A stretch of 64,000 nucleotides of DNA from Molossus alvarezi (Eukaryota > Chordata > Mammalia > Chiroptera > Molossidae). The DNA lies in NCBI GenBank assembly GCA_037176705.1, contig CM073887.1:85384348-85448347 (forward strand). The letters run 5' to 3'. This document shows, piece after piece, positions 22,556 through 33,334 of this stretch. The position numbers and the translations under genes were made by a program. A model generated the notes under the pieces. The model was not told the DNA's origin. It was given only the letters and a program-made list of their open reading frames with translations, and did no database searches. How positions within the stretch are numbered: position 1 is the first letter of the stretch; each line of letters begins with the position of its first letter.

Positions 22556-23089
22556 CCTGCTTATTAATTTTTTGTCTAGAGGATCTATCCGTGATGTCAG
22601 CAGGGTGTTGATGTCCCCTGCTATGATTGTATTGCTGTGAATTTCACCTTTGAAGTCCTCCAGAAGATTTTAAATATATTTTGGTGCTCCTATATTGGGT
22701 GCATATATGTTTACCAAAGGTATATCTTTCTGTTGAATAGATCTTTTCAATATTATGTAGTGGCCTTCTTTTTCTTGAGTTATGGCCTTTATTTTGAAAT
22801 CTATTTTATCAGATATGAATATTGCTACTCAAGCTTTTTTTGTCTTTGTGTTTGCATGGTGGATTTTTTTTATCTTTTGACTTTCAACCTATGTGAGTCT
22901 TTTGTTGTGAGGTGGGTCTCTTGAAAAACAACATATATATGAGTCATAGTTTCTTATCCAATCAGCTACTCTGTGTCTTTTTATTGGAGCATTCAATCCA
23001 TTTACATTTAAGGTGATTATTGATATGTACTTATTTATTGCCATCTTTATTTAGTGTGGTTATATTTTGCTTCTTGTTTCTTCTACTAA

Positions 23090-23974
23090 TTACAGCAGTC
23101 CTTTTAACTTTTCTTGCAGTGCTGGTTTGGTGCTAATGTATCCCCCCCCTCCTTTTTTTTTGGTCTGCGAAGCTCTTTATTTGACCTTCTATTTTGAATG
23201 ATAGCCTTGCTGGGTAGAGTAGTCTTGGATTCAGATCCTTGATTTTCATGACCTTGATTACTTCATGCTATTCCCTTCTGGCCTGTAGTGTTTCTGTTGA
23301 GAAGTCAGCTGAAAGCCTTATGGGGGTTCCTTTGTAGGTAACCAGTTGCTTCTCTCTTGCTGCTTTTAGGATTCTCTCTTTGTCTTTAATTTTTGACATT
23401 TTAATTACTATGTGTGTTGGTGTGGGCCTGTTTGGGTTCTTCTTAGTTGAGGCTCTCTGTGCTTCTTGAACTTGATTACCTTCTTCTTTCACCAAGTTAA
23501 AAATTTTTCTGTCACTATTTCTTCAAATATATTTTCTAAACCTTTCTCATTTTCTTCTCCTCTGGAGACTCCTATAATGTGAATGTTATTATGTTTCCTG
23601 TTGTCCCACAGTTCTCTTAAGCGGTCTTCCTGTTTTTTAATTGTTTTTTCCTTTTGGTTTTCTGATTGGTTGATATTTTCTATCCTGTCTTCTAATTCAC
23701 TGATCTGGTCCTCAGTTTCCTCTACTTTGCTGGTCAGTCCTTCCAATGTGTTCTTTATTTTTGCTATGTCATTCTTCTTTTCCGCTTGATTGGTTTTCAG
23801 TGTTTCTGTATCTTTACTCATGGTGCTGATGTCCTTACACATGCTGTTGAGCTTCCTCATGATCATGGCTCTGAACTCTACCTCTGATAATTTGCTTAAC
23901 TGCATTTTATTTATTTCATCTTTGATAGAGTTCTCTTGTTCTTTCATTTGGGATTTGTTTCTTTGTTTTACCAT
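23090..23974 (-). pseudogene. L1 ORF1: L1 ORF1, outer copy
   Basis: Family ATG at 23972-23974 (MVKQRNKSQMKEQENSIKDE). Open from 24076 through 23489, then a frameshift near 23500 ('gttaaaaatttttctg'); the C-terminal part reopens at 23495-23268 (VKEEGNQVQEAQRAS...LQARRE), with a stop before the tail. Same subfamily signature as the ORF1 at 1558. Confidence 0.88.
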
Positions 23975-24296
23975 TTTGGCTATCTCAGTGGGTTTTGGAG
24001 CCTGCCAAATTTTCTCTGTGTGTGTTGGTGTTCTGCTGTTTGTGATTCCCTCTACTGTGTGTGGGAGGACCCACATTAAACACCACTGTCAAATTTTACT
24101 ATGCTGAATAGATTTGCAAGCCCAGGAAAAGTTCAGTTATCCTCTAGTTTTTTGCCTGGAGGTTATTAGTCTGAGTTACTCAGGGCTTTGGGTGGTAGCC
24201 CTCAGCTGCATGAAAAATTCCCTCAGGTGTTTAGCGTAAGAGCATTTCCTGAGGGTGGGGCAGATGCTGGTTGTTAATGAGTCTCAATTTGCATTT

Positions 24297-24391
24297 CTTT
24301 CTTTTTTGGTACATGCCTCTAGTGGGAACTGTACCCACAACTCTCTGGTTCACAGGCCCACAATCCAACTTCTGAGCCAAACCAGCCAGGG
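24297..24391 (-). mobile_element. Short tRNA-head-only SINE, antisense
   Basis: A perfect 14-bp TSD (ctcaatttgcattt) lies at 24283-24296 and 24392-24405. Only the tRNA-like head (~85 nt) is present. In sense it runs 'gccctggctggtttggctcag' to 'ggcatgtacc' and then straight into an A-rich tail (aaaaaagaaag). The usual LINE-like body and CT stretch are absent. The copy at 57936-58058 ends at exactly the same base. Confidence 0.85.
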
Positions 24392-25040
24392 CTCAATTTG
24401 CATTTTTTTGGCCCAGCTGGCTGGGGTTGAATCTTCGAGGGAGGTGCTGCTGCTTCCTCCTAGAGCTCTGGAAAGGAGCAAGATTGCCACTGCCCTGTGT
24501 TGCCATGACTCAGCTAAAACTCTGTGCGCCCTCCAAATCCCTTGTGTCCCCACAGAGTTTCAGTGCAGTCTGCTCTCCCTCTGCCGGAGCCCAAGGTGAG
24601 TGGCTGTAGCTAGTTTAGTGCTCTGTCCTGGCCCTCTGCACTGTGGAGCCAGCTTGGGATTTTAATCCCTAAGACACTGCCCACAGCTAAAAATGCTGCT
24701 GTCCATGGACTCCCAGCCCACCACACTCTCATGCCTTCTCAGACCTACCAGGCTCAGTTCTGTGCCCCTAGTCACGTGGTCCCCTCCAGCTGTTGTTTTG
24801 TTGCTTTTTCCCGACGATTTGTCTTTATTTTAGTTGTAATTCCAGTTTGATCCTGAGAGAGCATCTCAGGACCAACAAATGGTGGTGTAGTTTCCATTCA
24901 CTCCACCATTTTTTTTATTCAAGAGACCATGCTTTTAAAGGAATGATACCTTTTGAAAAACATTCAGTTCCTTTCTCTTTTATATCCAATCCAAAACTGC
25001 CTCTTCTATGAAACTATGTTTTCTAGTCCCTCTTTGGGAA

Positions 25041-25637
25041 TTAAAAAAAATTAATTTATTTTCCAAGTACTGTTGACATATGATATTATATTAGTTTCAA
25101 GTGTACAATATAGTGATTAGACATTTATATCCCTTATGAAGTGATTACTGTGATAAATCTAGTCCTCATCTTACACTATGCATAGTTATTACAGTATTAT
25201 TGACTATATTCCTTGTGCTGTACTTTTTCTCTATGACTATTGTGTAGCTGGTGATTTGTACACATTAATCCTTTTTATGTTTTTTACCCATTCCCCTCCC
25301 ACATGGTGACCATCAATTTGATCTCTGTATCTATGAATTTGTTTCTTTTTTGTCATTTGGGTATTTTGTTTTTTAGATTTTGCATATAAGTAAAATCATA
25401 TGGTATTTGTCTTCTGTCTTACTCCTTGCACTTAGCATAATAACCTCTAGGTCCATCCATGTTGTCACCAATGGCAAGATTTCATTCTTTTTTATGGTTT
25501 AATAACATTCCATTGTATACATATACTACACCTTCTTTATTCATTTTTCTATCAATGGACACGTAGCTTATTTCCATATTTTGGCTATCATAAATTATGT
25601 TGCGATGAACATAGGGGTGCATATATATTTTTGAATT
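25041..25637 (-). repeat. Ancient L1MA-type 3' end, antisense
   Basis: 'gttgacatatgatattatattagtttcaagtgtacaa' and 'taggtccatccatgttgtcacc' are antisense L1MA 3' UTR and ORF2 end. It is 5'-truncated near 25640-25900. The 107 bp before it (24934-25040) are unassigned. Confidence 0.8.
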
Positions 25638-25649
25638 AGTATTTTGGAT

Positions 25650-25887
25650 ATTTTTTTATCCTCACCTGAGGACATTTTTCCTTTTTTTTTTGTTTTTTGT
25701 TCATATAGAGTAGGAGGGAGAGAGAAACATTGACGTGAAAGGGACACATAGACTGGCTGCCACCTGCACAACCCAACCAGGACCAGGACACACTGCAACT
25801 GATGTACATGCCCTTAGCAGGAACTGAACCTGGGTCTCTCTGGACCACAGGCCAACGCTCTAACCATTGAGAAAAACTGGCCAGGGC
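25650..25887 (-). mobile_element. VES SINE type A, antisense
   Basis: A perfect 12-bp TSD (agtattttggat) lies at 25638-25649 and 25888-25899. CpGs are mostly decayed ('gacgtgaaag' kept, head mostly TG/CA), so it is older than the copies inside the L1 composite. Confidence 0.93.
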
Positions 25888-25899
25888 AGTATTTTGGAT

Positions 25900-26334
25900 T
25901 TTTAAAGTTTAATCTCAAGAAACATTTTGCTCAGTATCCGTTTAGATTCTGGGTTCATCATCCCCATGTATATGTTTATTGCCTTGCTATCCTTGACTGT
26001 CTGCCAAGCTCATTCTCTTCATTTACAATGTCTCTCTCTTCCCAAGAATAATTACCTCAAAAATCTGCAGTATTTTAAATGCACTCCAACAACTTTTCCC
26101 TGGACATTCAAATTAGATCCTATATTCACAGAGGGCTACAGAAAGAATTATTCTGTTACAACTCTGCCTTAGTATTATACCCTAGAAACTCTCCTATGAA
26201 GTACAATCAGTCTTTTGTGTCTCCTCTTCTTTCTTTAACAATAATTGTGCGTGCACACACACACACACATGCACACACTCCATATTTTAAAATTTGCCCA
26301 AGAATGCAAGTAGAAAAATGAATGAGTGAAGGGG
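25900..26334. other. Single-copy DNA with a CA microsatellite
   Basis: No gene seen. A (CA)n tract with one interruption occupies 26253-26279. Confidence 0.5.
26253..26279. repeat. (CA)n microsatellite
   Basis: About 13 CA units, broken once by 'catg'. Confidence 0.9.
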
Positions 26335-26815
26335 TGTGATAAGCAGAATCATGACCCCCACAAATGTTCATATCCTAATCTTCAGAGCCTGTAAATATGT
26401 TAATTTATTTGGCAAAATGGATTTTGCATGTGTGATTAAATTAAGGACCTTGCAATGGGGAGATGACCCTGAATCATCCAGGTAGACCCAATGTAATCAC
26501 AAGGGGTCTCCTAAGTGAAAGAGGGAGGCAGAGATTGAATGTGAACCAGAGGGAGATTTGTAGGTGCTGCTGACTTTGAAGATGGAGGAAGGAGCCACAA
26601 ACTGAGGAATGCAAGTGGCTTCTAGGAATTGGAAGAGACAAGGAAGCTAATTCTCCCCTAGAATCTCCAGGAAGGAATAAGGCTTTGTTGACACTTGGAT
26701 TTTTTTAGCCCAGTGAGACCTGTGTCAGACTTCTGACCTCCAGAAATATAAAATAGTAGATTTGTGCTGTTTTAAGCCACCAAGTTCACAGAAATAGTAG
26801 AAAATAATAAAAAGA
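26335..26815 (+). mobile_element. MaLR-type solo LTR (MLT1-like), sense
   Basis: Begins 'tgtgataagcagaatcatgacccccacaaatg', has 'gcccagtgagacctgtgtcagacttctgacctccagaaatataaaatag' near the end and closes with 'ttttaagccaccaagtt'. This is the text of an old ERVL-MaLR LTR. No internal region adjoins. Confidence 0.75.
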
Positions 26816-28885
26816 GGTAAGGGACTTCAGAATTCTCATTCCATCCTTAAAATTCACCTTATTGCTCTCCCTCTGGGGTGAAGACTGGAGGTGAGAAGGG
26901 CGTCTGAATAGTGGAGGGCTCAGAAGTTGGTTAGACTTTACATACAACTTGGCAGGTGAGCTACTTACAACCAGGAATCATGTTATTTTCATCCTTCTTT
27001 TTCTCTTAAAGTGCCATCAATCATTTGAACCAATTTATTGGTTGTCTGAGAAATTTACTTGTGTTTTTGAAGAATCTGCATTAAAATCCTAAGTTCATTC
27101 TTAACTCTAGTTATTTAATTTCAAACACTGACAGATTTATCTGCTTAATACTAGAACTTAATTTGTGTTGTTAGCTTTTGAAATTTTTGCCTGACCATAC
27201 ATTTTCCCCTCTGTGAGCTTAGCTTCTGTAATTCCACTTGATTTGATTGGGCTGTCAATCATGCAGCCCCACTTCCCCTGCCAGAGGGGCTGGAACATGA
27301 GCCAGTGTGATCAAGCCATGACAGTGCCTGGACTAGGGAGGATGCATGTGCTCAGGAAAGACCAGAGTCATGTTGGGAATTGCTACGAATATTGGGGAAG
27401 ATGGTGGATAAACTGCTGGAGATAAGACAACATGGTAGAAAGGGAAATAAGGTCGTAAGTTAGCACTTATAGTGTCTGAGGAGTGGAAGATATAGCACTC
27501 TAGGGCTTTCATAGACAAAAGTTACAAACCAGAAGGGTCAGAGAAAGGGTTATGCACCTTTGAGGCTTGAGGACCAGGTAGAATTTAGATGGATGAAAAG
27601 AAATCAGGAGGTGTGTGAAATGGGTAATTTGGAGGAAGGAGGAAGGTCATAGAAGGTCATAGTGCTCCAGGAATCCCAGCAGCATGACTGGACCAGGCAG
27701 CAGTAGGCAAAGCCCTTCTGAGGCTGCATGGTGAAATGGGCTAAGGAAATGCCCCATTAAAACACAGAACTCTCCTGCACTCACTCTCTGGATCGTCCAT
27801 GCTTGTAAGTGTATCAGTGAATCCGTTTATTCACTGGTCAGTTGAGAAATCAAATCCAGGGATGTTTTCTTTACTTGGTATTAGATGTGGGTTTAGATTT
27901 GTTCAGTAATAATTTCTTCTCTGTACACATGCTATCTATTCAAAGTAATATTTTAGTGAGCAAGTGAAGGAAGGTAGGCAGGAGGAGAGGGAATGAAGAG
28001 CAAAGTCAGCAGGAAAAGACCAAAAACACTCCAAGAGCATGTGCTTTAGATTCAGTAGGGACCGGTGTTTCATGAAATATTCTTTTAGGAAATGAGATTA
28101 CAACCAGTGAGATTATGTAAATAGAAAGCAAACTGGGAATTAAAATTTTCAAGAGGTCAACAAGCTAATGACAAGGGAAAGAATGAGAGCCTCCTCCCTA
28201 CCAAAAATTACCAGAAGTCAAGTCCAGCCAGGAAAATCGAAGTGACAGGGTGCCGCTTCAGCATTTTTATTCATTCTTCACAAAATGGAATCTTACCAGT
28301 AAGTTTCAAGGCATGATTGATGAGAATAGGATAAGCATTTGCCATAAATTATGGGAGTTCAGTTGTAACAAAAACAGTATGTGTGGTCATTTTCTGTGCT
28401 TTATTGTTGCAATGCTGAAACCTTTACACTGCTGGCCTTATGTCTCCTGTGCAATTGCAGAACTTTGGCTGAAGCCTAGGTAGTAGAGTGTTTAACCTGA
28501 GGTTACAGAGTTTGCTTGTGGCAATTCTCAAAAAGGAAAGTTGTGTTCTAGAACTTTCATTAAGTATTCTTCCGAAATTTTATATAGAATTAGCCATTTA
28601 TTTATAGTGTTCATATATAGTATTTGGAAGACCATCTGTAAGATCTGTAATTCTAGTTCACGTTAGAGAAGCACTCACTCAGTATTTGATTCACCTTTAG
28701 AAAGATGACCATTTCCTCACACAGATTCAAAGTGTTACAAGTATAAAAGAGAAAACAAGAATTCTGAACACAGGCTTTTATTCAATGAATCAGATTTATT
28801 CAGCAATGCTTACATTCTGCTGATGTTGGTTTAACTATTTATGATGTGAACTTGAACAAGCTCATCTATGACATCCCTTGTGATC
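26816..28885. other. Single-copy DNA, 2 kb, nothing recognised
   Basis: No ORF above 90 codons and no clear repeat. This is the longest stretch of the window without an identifiable mobile element. Confidence 0.45.
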
Positions 28886-29100
28886 TATGTTAGAGATTGG
28901 CAATTTTTTCTGTAAAAGGCCAGGGAGTAAATATTTTAGCCTAGATGTGCTCTGTCACAACTACTCAACCCTGCTGTTGTAGTCCAAGAGCAACCATAGA
29001 GAATAAGTGACTGAATGGGTGTGACTGTGTCCAGTAAAACTTTGCAAAAACAGGTGGTGGGCCATATGTGCCCAAAGAATGTAGTGTGCTGACCCTTGAT
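28886..29100 (+). mobile_element. hAT-Charlie MITE (MER30/MER33-like), complete
   Basis: Starts 'agattggcaattttttctgtaaaaggcc', passes through 'cacaactactcaaccctgctgttgtag' and 'aaaacaggtggtgggcc', and ends 'gtgtgctgacccttgatc'. The ends are imperfect inverted repeats (gattggca / tgctgacc). It has no transposase. Confidence 0.75.
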
Positions 29101-29694
29101 CTGTGTTTTAAAATAAAATAAAATAGAAACTTTAAGTGAAAGAAACAGAGAACTGGGTAGCTTGTAGTTTAAGACCATAGTTTCCATTATACTTTTCTAT
29201 TCTTGGGGCTATATCAATGTGATTTTTAAAAAATCTCTGTGAATTATAGTAGTTAGGAAAAAAATCTGCTTTGGAATTAGTATTTGTAAAAGGATAAATT
29301 TTTTCAATTTTAATACTGTCCATTTCTTAGAAAAAATGTGATTTTCCAGGATATCTATTATATACATAAGCTTTTGAAATTTCTGAAAGTCCTAAAAATA
29401 TCTTAATTTTCTTGTTTTAGGTTACAATTGTAGAATAAGCCTTCACTACAAATTTGGCATTTTTCTAAATTCTCAGTGGAAATTGGAAAATAAAAAAAAA
29501 CTGGGAAAAGACACCAGAAAAAGAAGGGAGGGCATAACTGACATTCCTCAAGGCCTTTACTATTTTTGAGACTTGTAGGTAAAAATTATAGACAAAGTGA
29601 GTGGACTTTGTGTAAATGGTAAAAGGTGGGTGTAAAAAGTGAGAAGATGTTATGGTTTTCCTTATGACAGGAAAGAAGGAAGGAAGGGGAAGAA
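29101..29694. other. AT-rich single-copy DNA
   Basis: No supported gene or named repeat. Confidence 0.4.
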
Positions 29695-29744
29695 ATGTTT
29701 TTTGAGTGCATATATGTCTCAGGCATTGTGCTAGAGTTTTTTTG
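29695..29744 (+). repeat. MIR SINE, left part
   Basis: 'tttgagtgcatatatgtctcaggcattgtgctagag' fits the MIR core. It is interrupted by a VES SINE and resumes at 30006. Confidence 0.65.
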
Positions 29745-30005
29745 TGTTTGTTAATCCTTACCAGATGATATTTTTCCATTGATTTTTAGAGAGACTGGAA
29801 AGGAGGGAGGGAGGGAGGGAGAAAGAGAGAAAGAGAGAGAAACATTGACGTGAGAGAGACACATTGATTGGTTGCCTCCTGCATGACCCTAACCAGGGCT
29901 GGGGATCAAACCTGCAACCCAGGTACATGCCCTTGACTGGAATCGAACTTATGACCCTTCAGTTCATGGGCTGATGCTATAACCACTGATCTAAAATGGC
30001 CAGGG
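29745..30005 (-). mobile_element. VES SINE, antisense, intermediate tail form
   Basis: Near-perfect 17-bp TSD (tgtgctagagtttttttg at 29727-29744; tgtgctagaattttttg at 30006-30022). The tail reads 'taatccttaccagatgatatttttccattgatttttagag' in antisense, combining the type A tail with a type B-like 'attgatttttagag'. A GGGA run lies at 29801-29821. Confidence 0.9.
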
Positions 30006-30175
30006 TGTGCTAGAATTTTTTGAACCTTTAAAGCAACCCTGAAAGTTGAGTGTTTTTTATCTCCATATATGCAGCTGAGAAAACTGAAGCTCAGAAGTTA
30101 ATGTCATGATTAGTAAATAGCTAAGCCAGTACTGAAACATGACCCATGTAATTACAATGCCCACATACTATACAA
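30006..30175 (+). repeat. MIR SINE, right part
   Basis: 'gcaaccctgaaagttgagt', 'gctgagaaaactgaagctcagaagttaa' and 'ctaagccagtactgaaac' are the MIR 3' half in sense. Confidence 0.8.
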
Positions 30176-31079
30176 CACTGTACAGATTTGATTCACTCAG
30201 GCAATGGAATGTCTGAGGGAGACAGCAGCATCTTTGAGAAGTTTGGTGATGACTTTCTTCCATACTCTGGCTTGACTCTAGGGGATGCTTTCCTAGTGTG
30301 ATGGGGATGGTGTCAGGAATTGTAGAAGCTATCTGAGGCAAAGTGGATGTAATCACCCCCAGATATCTTCAGATGGCTAACAGATCCTAGTGTACAAATG
30401 GTGAGATATGTAAATTACTAATTTGGATGTGTTTGGATGTGACTTGGCTTGTCTGGCAAAAAAAACAAAAAACAACAACAACAAAAATCAAAAGTTGGCA
30501 AGTAGAAGGCTGATGTCAGCCACTGCAATGGAAAAGTCACAGTTTTTCACCCAGTTTCAGATCAAAGCCAGTTCATTGACCCAGAGCCCACTGATTGAAG
30601 ATTCTTCTGGAAAGACCTTCCAAGAACCACAAGTACATATGATAAACATTTCTCTGATCCATTCCCAAAGGAATGACAGCTACTTCCCAGGTTAACTATG
30701 CACTCAAGTCAGTGGAATATTTAGATGGAAGACTCTGGTATATGATTTCTAAGCTGATGCTGCTACCAGGAGATCTGAAACACCACGTGGTTCTCCAACT
30801 ACAGAAGAAGCTACAGAGGTGTTACATAGACTTTGGGCACAAAAGTTAATCTTACAGTGGTTCCAGTATGTACCTGTGTATAGGGAAATAGGGATACACA
30901 CACTGACTTAGTCACTGATTGAAGCCACACATTATTTTTGCTGGCCTATAAAGTCATAGCCAATAAGGGCAATTTTAGGAGGGCCAAATAGAAAATATTC
31001 CATCTTTTCAAAAAGTGAAGTCTGAAGGATAATAACATTTCTGCAGAAATTTCAATATATTACTCTAATCGTTAAAGAC
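30176..31079 (+). repeat. Possible ERV-L internal sequence, upstream part
   Basis: This lies directly upstream of recognisable ERV-L pol (37421 onward), split from it by the L1 at 31093-37407. It has no frame. The text 'ctggtatatgatttctaagctgatgctgc' and 'acagaagaagctacagagg' could be gag/pro-pol remnant, but I cannot align it firmly. A short (CAA)n run lies at about 30462-30486. Confidence 0.35.
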
Positions 31080-31307
31080 TGAAAGGATATAGTGGAGAAA
31101 AAAATGGCGGCAGAGTGAAAGGAGCTACACAGACCATCTCCCAGGACCAAACTGGATTCACAACGAAAATAAAGAACACACAATGCTGATTTAAAGATGA
31201 GTCAACCCTCCATGTTGATGGGAATGAGAGATGAAAGACTGAGTATTTGGCTAAAATCACGCTTCAGCAATTCTATCATCTTAAGCAAAACATCACATTT
31301 TCGCCCA

Positions 31308-31520
31308 GGGCCCGGCCCATGTGGCTCACTGGGATGAGCATTGTCCCATGCACCAGGAGGTCGCTATTTCAATTCCTGGTCAGGGTACAGGCCTGGGTTG
31401 TGGATTTGATACCCAGTCAGGGCCATGCAGGAGGCAGCCAATCAATGTTTCTCTCTCATCGTTGTTTCTACCTCTCTCTCCCTCTCCCTTCCTCTCTCTG
31501 AAATCAATAAAAACATTACA
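31308..31520 (+). mobile_element. VES SINE type B, sense, between two L1 5' ends
   Basis: Head 'ggcccggcccatgtggctcactggg', tail 'gaaatcaataaaaac'. Possible TSD 'aaaacatcaca' (~31287) / 'aaaacattaca' (~31510), though the left copy is not directly adjacent. It lies within the L1 TSD. Confidence 0.85.
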
Positions 31521-32440
31521 GAAGAGAAAAAGTGGCGGCGGAGTTAATAGAAGCGACACAGAACATCTCCCAGGACCAAACTGGAATTACAACAAAAATA
31601 AAGAAAAATCGTCAGGAAGGGGCAACCGAAAGGCAGCTTGGAGGACCACATAACCAGGGACACTGACTCAATCCTGGTAGGCTTGCGAGGATGTGAGAGG
31701 GGGCCAGGAGCCCATGGTCCACAGCGGCCTGGGCTGGGACCAGCGGACTCGGCTGGGACCAGGGGACTTGGCTGGAAGCTGCTGCCACCTCGGCTGCGAC
31801 CGCGGCTGAGTCCTGCAAACTCCGATGAGTGCTACGCCCTTGGCTGGTGCCGCAGACTCATACGCCCTTAACTGGGAGCAGAGCCCTCAGGTTAAAAGTC
31901 CCAGGCGGCTCCAAGACTCAGAGTCTGGACACAGGCTAAATTGGCAGCAGCCACTCACCTTGGGCTCCAGCAGAGGAAAGGCAAACTGGACTGGAACTGT
32001 GTGGGGACACTCGGGATTTGGAGGGTGCTCACAGCTTTTGCTGAGTGCAGCCACGCAGGACTGTGGTCATCTTACTCCTTCCCAGGGCCCTGGGGAGAGG
32101 CGGTGGACCCTCCCTTGGAGATTCAACCCCACCTGGCGGCCACTGAAATGCTAATTGAGGCCCATTAACAACCAGTATCTGCCCCACACTCGGGAAATCC
32201 TCTAACACTGAGTACCTGAGGGAGTTTTACAGGAAACTCAGAAACCAAGGTTCTTCAGGTGACCTCTACTAATAGCCTCCAGGCAAAAAAAAAGCTAGAG
32301 GAAAGTTAAGACTTGACAGTGGTGGTTAAAGTGGGTCCTCCCTGCCTCATCCAAACCCAGGAGAAGGAGCCACAAACAGCAGAACACCAACACCCACAGG
32401 GAAAATTTGGCAGACTCCAAAGCCCACTGTGATAGCCAAA

Positions 32441-33288
32441 AGGGTGAAAAACAGAAACAAAAGCCAAATGAAAGAACAAGAGACCTCTACCGAAGATGAG
32501 ATAAATGAGGTGCAGTTAAGCAAGTTAACAGAACTAGAATTCAGAGCCATGATCATGAGGAAGCTCAACAGCATGTGTAAGGACATGAGCACCATGAGTA
32601 AAGACATAGAAATGTTGAAATTAAAAAATGACACATCAGACATGAAAAACACATTAGAAGGTCTAAAAAGCAGAGTAGAGGAAGCTGAGGACCGGATCAG
32701 TGAATTAGAAGACAGGGTAGAAAAAATCAACCAATCAGAAAACCAAAAGGAAAAAAAGGTTAAAAAACAGGAAGACAGCTTAAGAGAACTGTGGGACAAC
32801 TGGAAACGTAATAATATTCGCATCACAGGAGTCCCCGAAAAAGAAGAAAATGAGCAAGGGTGAGCGAATATATTCAAAGAAATAGTGACAGAAAACTTCC
32901 CTAATTTGGTGAAGGAAGAAGGCATTCAAGTTCAAGAAGCACAGAGAGCCCCAAGTAAGAAGAACCCAAACAGGCCCACTAAAATGCCAAAAATTAAAGA
33001 CAAAGAGAGAATCCTAAAAGCAGCAAGAGAGAAGCAACAGGTTACATACAAAGGAAACCCCATAAGGCTCTCAGCTGACTTCTCACAAGAAACACTACGG
33101 GCCAGAAAGGAATGGCATGAAGTAATAAAGGTCATAAAAATCAAGGATCTGAATCCAAGACTACTCTACCCAGCAAGGCTATCATTCAAAATAGAAGGTC
33201 AAATAAAGATCTTCCCAGACATAAAAAGGCTAAGGGAATATAAGAGCACCAAACCAGCACTGCAAGAAATGTTAAAAGGACTGCGGTG
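32441..33288 (+). pseudogene. L1 ORF1: L1 ORF1, start codon lost
   Basis: The family start 'aaaATGgtgaaa' reads AGG at 32441-32443. Otherwise the frame is open to 32863 (ETSTEDEINEVQLSKLTELEFRAM, SRVEEAEDRISELEDRVEKI). There TGA replaces the expected TTA codon of 'EQGLEN' ('caagggtgagcg'). It continues open from 32885 to the end (QEMLKGLR, TGA at 33287-33289). It also lacks the 'TPRHIVI' segment ('RPT|KMPK'), a ~7-codon in-frame deletion near 32980. Confidence 0.9.
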
Positions 33289-33334
33289 ATTAGCAGGAAA
33301 AATGGGAAGAAAAATTGAACCACACTAAACAAAA

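Larger units (their letters stand above)
15852..24914 (-). mobile_element. L1: Composite LINE-1 (two 5' ends, one 3' end), antisense, 9.06 kb
   Basis: One 19-bp TSD (ttatttaagagaccatgct at 15833-15851; ttattcaagagaccatgct at 24915-24933) bounds the whole block. In its own sense it reads: 5' UTR, ORF1 and first ~490 nt of ORF2 of an older L1 (24914 to 22556), then directly a second full L1 from its 5' UTR to the 3' tail (22555 to 15852). Only one 3' end exists. The inner part also carries SINEs at 16293, 17619 and 18641, and the outer part one at 24297. A likely origin is a young L1 inserted in ORF2 of an older L1, followed by recombination between their 3' halves. Confidence 0.85.
22556..24914 (-). 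mobile_element. L1: Older L1 5' part (5' UTR, ORF1, start of ORF2), antisense
   Basis: Second, upstream L1 segment of the composite. Its 5' end is at ~24912 (antisense 'cactccaccatttttt'). ORF2 begins at 23044 and stops matching at 22556 in the endonuclease region (after 'gatagatcctctagac' in sense), where the inner L1 5' end abuts. Confidence 0.85.

Noticed and set aside
32347..32925. 192-codon minus-strand ORF
   Set aside because: Shadow of the L1 ORF1 on the plus strand.
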